NCBI GenBank assembly: GCA_947446335.1
Contig: CANFGA010000143.1
Span: 1-7,378 of the forward strand
Direction: 5' to 3'
Source of the DNA: Oxalobacteraceae bacterium
Lineage (GTDB): Bacteria > Pseudomonadota > Gammaproteobacteria > Burkholderiales > Burkholderiaceae_D
DNA: 7,378 nucleotides
In this document: positions 4,479 to 7,378 of the stretch, in pieces
Position numbering within the stretch: the stretch's first letter is position 1
Layout of the letters: the number at the start of each line of letters is the position of its first letter
Program-made: the position numbers and the translations under genes
The notes under the pieces: model-generated
The model's input: the letters and a program-made list of their open reading frames with translations, nothing else
What the model was told of the DNA's origin: nothing
The model's database searches: none

Positions 4479-7301
4479 ATGCAAATGTTCGTGCTCGATG
4501 GTGAAGTGGAACAACTGGAGATCGCGCTGCTGCCGCTGCACGGCGTCGAACGGCTGCCGCTGCTGCTGCTGCTGGCCTGGCATCTGCGCCAGCGCGACAG
4601 CGCCCGCGCCGCCGTACTGGCGGCCGAAGCGCTCGATCTGTTGCGCTGCGCCTGCCTTGCGCGGCCGAAATACCAGCGCATCAAGGCACGGCTATGGCTG
4701 ATACAGGGTGAAATCCGCTGGTTGTGCGGCGAACTCGACACCGCAACCACGCTGGCGCAAGAGGCGCTGCGCCTGTCCTTGGAACAAGCCGACCTTGTCG
4801 CCTGCGCCGATGCGCACTGGCTGCAAGCATGGATCGCGGTCGATCGCGGCGACCATGTGCGCTGCGACACCGAACTGGCACTGGCGGCGAACTGCGCGCG
4901 CAGCGCCGGCGATGCGCTGCGCATCGGCGTGGCCGAAGCCGCATTGGCGCGCTGGGCCGTGCTGCACGACTGGCACGAGGCAGAAAAACGCTGGGGCCGC
5001 CATTTCGACATCGAGCAAACAGGGCCTGCGCTGGCGACCTGGGTCAACGACTTCCTCGGTCTGGGCGCGAGCGCATCGAGCAATTTCGGCGCTGCAGCCG
5101 CTTACTTCATCCATGCCTATGAAGCGGCGCTCGAAACGGGCCAGTTGCGCGCAGCGATTACCGCCGCCACCAATATCGGCGAAGATTTCACCCGCATCAA
5201 CGACCATCACGCAGCCCTCGAATGGATGCAATGCGCGCTCGACTTGGCGCGCCCGACCGGCTGGCCGCGCAGCATCGGCGCTTGCCTGATGCACACGGCT
5301 GACACCATGCGGCGCCTGGGCCAACTCGATGCCGCCGAAGAATTGCTGCAAGAAGCGCTCTTGATCATGGCGCCGCTGGCGGGCGGGCGCAGCTATGCGG
5401 TGGCGCTGCAATACCTGGGGGACCTGGCGCTGGACAAGGGCGACTACGGCGTTGCGCTGGATGCTTTCGGGCATCTGGTGGAGCGTGCCAGCGCACTCAA
5501 TCATGCCGATTTTCAAAGCGCGGCGCGGCGCGGCCAGGCTCATGCGTTATCCCATCTGAACCGCCCCGAGCTGGCGCTGCAAGCCGCGCACGAGGCCGTC
5601 TTGCTGGCCAGTCAGCAAGGCCATGTGCACAACCAGATCGCCGCGCTGCGCGTGCTCGCCATCATCCACGCGCGCCATCGATTGCCGATGCCAAACGGCA
5701 TACTCGCAGCCAGCGCCGCGCTGCACTACCTGTTGCAAGCTCTGGCGTTGGCGGCCACGATCGAGGATGGCAGCTTGCCCGGCGATTTGCTCGACGATCT
5801 GGCGCGCGAGCATGCGCGCTTGGGCGACTTCCCGCAAGCCTATCAGGTGGCGCTGGCGGCCAGCACGGCGCGCGATCAGAATCACAACCAGGATGCTACC
5901 AACCGCGCCATCGCGATGCAGGTACATCACCAGACCGAGCATGCGCGGGCCGAGGGCAACCATCACCGGGCGCTGGCCGCATCCGAGGCGCGCCGCGCCG
6001 AAGTGCTGCAGCACACCAGCGCCACGCTGGAGCGCCTGTCGGCGATCGGCCCGGAAATCACGACCCATCTCGATGCCGGTGCGGTGTTCCAGACGCTGGA
6101 TCGCCATGTCCATGCGCTGTTGTCGGCGAGCACCTTTGCGATATATCTGACCGATCCGTCTGGCACCGTGTTGCAGCGCGCCTTTGGCGTCGACACAGAC
6201 CAGACGCCGCTCGCCATCGCGCTCTCGCAGCAGCATGCCGATCCGGTGCGCTGCCTACTCGAGCGGTGCGAAGTCTATGTCGAACACGATGCCGCCCTGG
6301 AGCCTAGCAACGCCGCTGCCGGTCGGCCGGCCAATCTCAGTGCGCTGTACGTGCCGCTGCTGGTGGGCGAGCATGCGCTCGGCGTGATGACGGTGCAGGC
6401 GCGCCATCGGCATGCCTACGGCGAACACGAACGTCTGATCTTTCGCACCCTGTGCGCCTATGGCGCGATCGCGCTCGACAATGCGCATGCCTATCGCCAA
6501 TTGCAAGATGCCCAGGCGCAACTGGTATCCCAGGAAAAGCTCGCTGCGCTGGGCGCCCTGATGGCCGGCGTGGCGCACGAATTGAATACGCCGATCGGCA
6601 ACAGCCTGTTGATCGCCGGTGCGATGCAACAAAAGACCGATGAACTTGATGCCAGGCTGAACGGACCAGGCCTGCGCCGCATCGATCTGACCGCGTTCAT
6701 CGCCGATGCGCGCCAGGCGTCCGAACTGGTGATGCGCGGCTTGAACAGCGCCGCCGATCTGGTCAACAGTTTCAAGCAGGTGGCGCTCGATCGCACCACC
6801 GAGCAGCGCCGCGTGTTCGACTTGCGCCAGGTGATCCATGAAATTGTCGCCACGATGATGAACCGGGTGCGCGCCACCGAGCACGGCATCGAAGCAGACA
6901 TACCGCCCTCGTTGATCATGGACAGCTATCCCGGCCCGTTCGGCCAGGTCATCACCAATTTGATCAACAATGCACTGCTGCACGCGTTCGACGGCGCCCG
7001 TCAAGGCAAGATGTGGCTGAGCGCCTCGCGCGCGGTTGGCAATCGCGTGCATGTCATGTTCGGCGACAATGGCAGCGGCATCGCGCGCGAGAACATCAAG
7101 CGCATTTTCGACCCTTTTTTCACGACCAAGATGGGGCATGGCGGCAGCGGGCTGGGGCTCTCGATCAGCTACAACATCATCACGGCATTGCTGGGCGGCC
7201 AGATCAGCGTCACCAGCAGCAGCGCAGGCACCACTTTTTTGCTCGACCTGCCGCTGAGCGCGCCGCGGCAAGACCCGCAGCGCGCGGCCCATATCTATTG
7301 A
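4479..7301 (+). CDS. Cytoplasmic sensor histidine kinase with TPR array, GAF domain and HisKA/HATPase module
   Basis: The product has 940 residues with no signal peptide or obvious membrane helix. Residues 1-465 form about ten helical TPR-like repeats; the clearest are at 225-258, 265-298 and 306-339 (QYLGDLALDKGDYGVALDAF), each with the typical small/aromatic spacing. A polar helix at about 483-522 links to a GAF domain (about 525-672). The kinase core has H-box AHELNTPIGN with the phospho-acceptor H700, N-box NLINNA (827-832), G1 DNGSGI (863-868), F-box FDPFFTTK (877-884) and G2 GGSGLGLS (888-895), so it should be active. A receiver domain is absent, and no response regulator lies nearby. 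TPR arrays usually bind protein partners and GAF domains small ligands; what this one senses is unknown. It follows rsgA by 47 bp and may be its operon partner. The architecture is sure; the pathway is unknown and I assign no gene symbol. Confidence 0.93.
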   Translation: MQMFVLDGEVEQLEIALLPLHGVERLPLLLLLAWHLRQRDSARAAVLAAEALDLLRCACLARPKYQRIKARLWLIQGEIRWLCGELDTATTLAQEALRLSLEQADLVACADAHWLQAWIAVDRGDHVRCDTELALAANCARSAGDALRIGVAEAALARWAVLHDWHEAEKRWGRHFDIEQTGPALATWVNDFLGLGASASSNFGAAAAYFIHAYEAALETGQLRAAITAATNIGEDFTRINDHHAALEWMQCALDLARPTGWPRSIGACLMHTADTMRRLGQLDAAEELLQEALLIMAPLAGGRSYAVALQYLGDLALDKGDYGVALDAFGHLVERASALNHADFQSAARRGQAHALSHLNRPELALQAAHEAVLLASQQGHVHNQIAALRVLAIIHARHRLPMPNGILAASAALHYLLQALALAATIEDGSLPGDLLDDLAREHARLGDFPQAYQVALAASTARDQNHNQDATNRAIAMQVHHQTEHARAEGNHHRALAASEARRAEVLQHTSATLERLSAIGPEITTHLDAGAVFQTLDRHVHALLSASTFAIYLTDPSGTVLQRAFGVDTDQTPLAIALSQQHADPVRCLLERCEVYVEHDAALEPSNAAAGRPANLSALYVPLLVGEHALGVMTVQARHRHAYGEHERLIFRTLCAYGAIALDNAHAYRQLQDAQAQLVSQEKLAALGALMAGVAHELNTPIGNSLLIAGAMQQKTDELDARLNGPGLRRIDLTAFIADARQASELVMRGLNSAADLVNSFKQVALDRTTEQRRVFDLRQVIHEIVATMMNRVRATEHGIEADIPPSLIMDSYPGPFGQVITNLINNALLHAFDGARQGKMWLSASRAVGNRVHVMFGDNGSGIARENIKRIFDPFFTTKMGHGGSGLGLSISYNIITALLGGQISVTSSSAGTTFLLDLPLSAPRQDPQRAAHIY

Positions 7302-7326
7302 AAAGCAGCCCGGCCAAGGGCAAAAT

Positions 7327-7348
7327 GGGAGCTGTCAGCTTTCTTTTT
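7327..7348 (+). terminator. Weak rho-independent terminator-like hairpin after the kinase gene
   Basis: GGGAGCT and AGCTTTC can pair as seven base pairs (including two G-T wobbles) around a GTC loop, followed directly by TTTTT at 7344-7348. The stem is weak, but its position 25 bases after the kinase stop and the adjoining T-run fit an operon end. Confidence 0.5.
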
Positions 7349-7374
7349 CCATCCAAAAGCAAAACCCTTATAAT
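7346..7374 (+). promoter_or_regulatory. Sigma-70-type promoter reading out of the right edge
   Basis: A perfect TATAAT at 7369-7374 is preceded, after 17 bases, by TTTCCA at 7346-7351, which matches 4 of 6 bases of the TTGACA consensus. The spacer (7352-7368) is rich in A. It starts within the T-run of the preceding terminator and should drive the next gene, which lies beyond the window. Confidence 0.6.
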
Positions 7375-7378
7375 TGAC

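Noticed and set aside
4553..4577. Run of five CTG codons at the start of the kinase gene, a possible slippage tract
   Set aside because: It is a three-base unit in frame that codes for a Leu run in a TPR-like helix. Copy changes would not shift the frame, and short CTG runs are expected in Leu-rich genes at this GC content.
6255..7292. Long minus-strand open frame (345 codons) opposite the kinase core
   Set aside because: It lies opposite the H-, N- and G-boxes of the kinase, has no recognisable motif, and is explained by high GC at third codon positions.

Overview
This window looks like ordinary chromosome from a betaproteobacterium, most likely of the order Burkholderiales and plausibly the Oxalobacteraceae. 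The basis is the moderately high-GC codon use, frequent GATCG words, and the gene order orn / Ste24-like protease / pterin dehydratase / rsgA, which I recall as common in that group. The genus cannot be fixed from the sequence alone. I see no insertion sequence, integrase, tRNA, rRNA or CRISPR array, and no gene on the window is visibly broken. The only partial gene is cut by the left edge.

Layout, left to right. Bases 1-267 (minus strand) hold the first 89 codons of a SrkA/YihE-type stress-response protein kinase. A 136-bp divergent spacer separates it from a YecA-family protein with a C-terminal SEC-C zinc motif (404-1102, plus). That gene converges on orn, oligoribonuclease (1147-1743, minus), with a GC-rich hairpin in the 44-bp gap between them. 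A 46-bp divergent spacer then leads to a run of four plus-strand genes: a Ste24-type M48 membrane protease (1790-3055), pterin-4a-carbinolamine dehydratase phhB (3107-3466), the ribosome-assembly GTPase rsgA (3463-4431, overlapping phhB by an ATGA) and a 940-residue soluble sensor histidine kinase with TPR, GAF and kinase modules (4479-7301). The last 77 bp hold a weak terminator-like hairpin and then a good sigma-70-type promoter that points out of the right edge.

Functionally, several genes serve RNA and translation housekeeping: Orn finishes RNA decay, RsgA matures the 30S subunit, and YecA-type proteins carry a SecA-like metal-binding tail. The protease and kinase point to envelope and cytoplasmic stress or quality control. 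The plus-strand genes from 1790 to 7301 are spaced 51 bp, overlapping and 47 bp apart, so they may be one operon. The kinase at its end is the least conventional part: no response regulator, receiver domain or membrane segment accompanies it in this window. I did not find a clearly new biological system; the kinase is the best candidate for follow-up.
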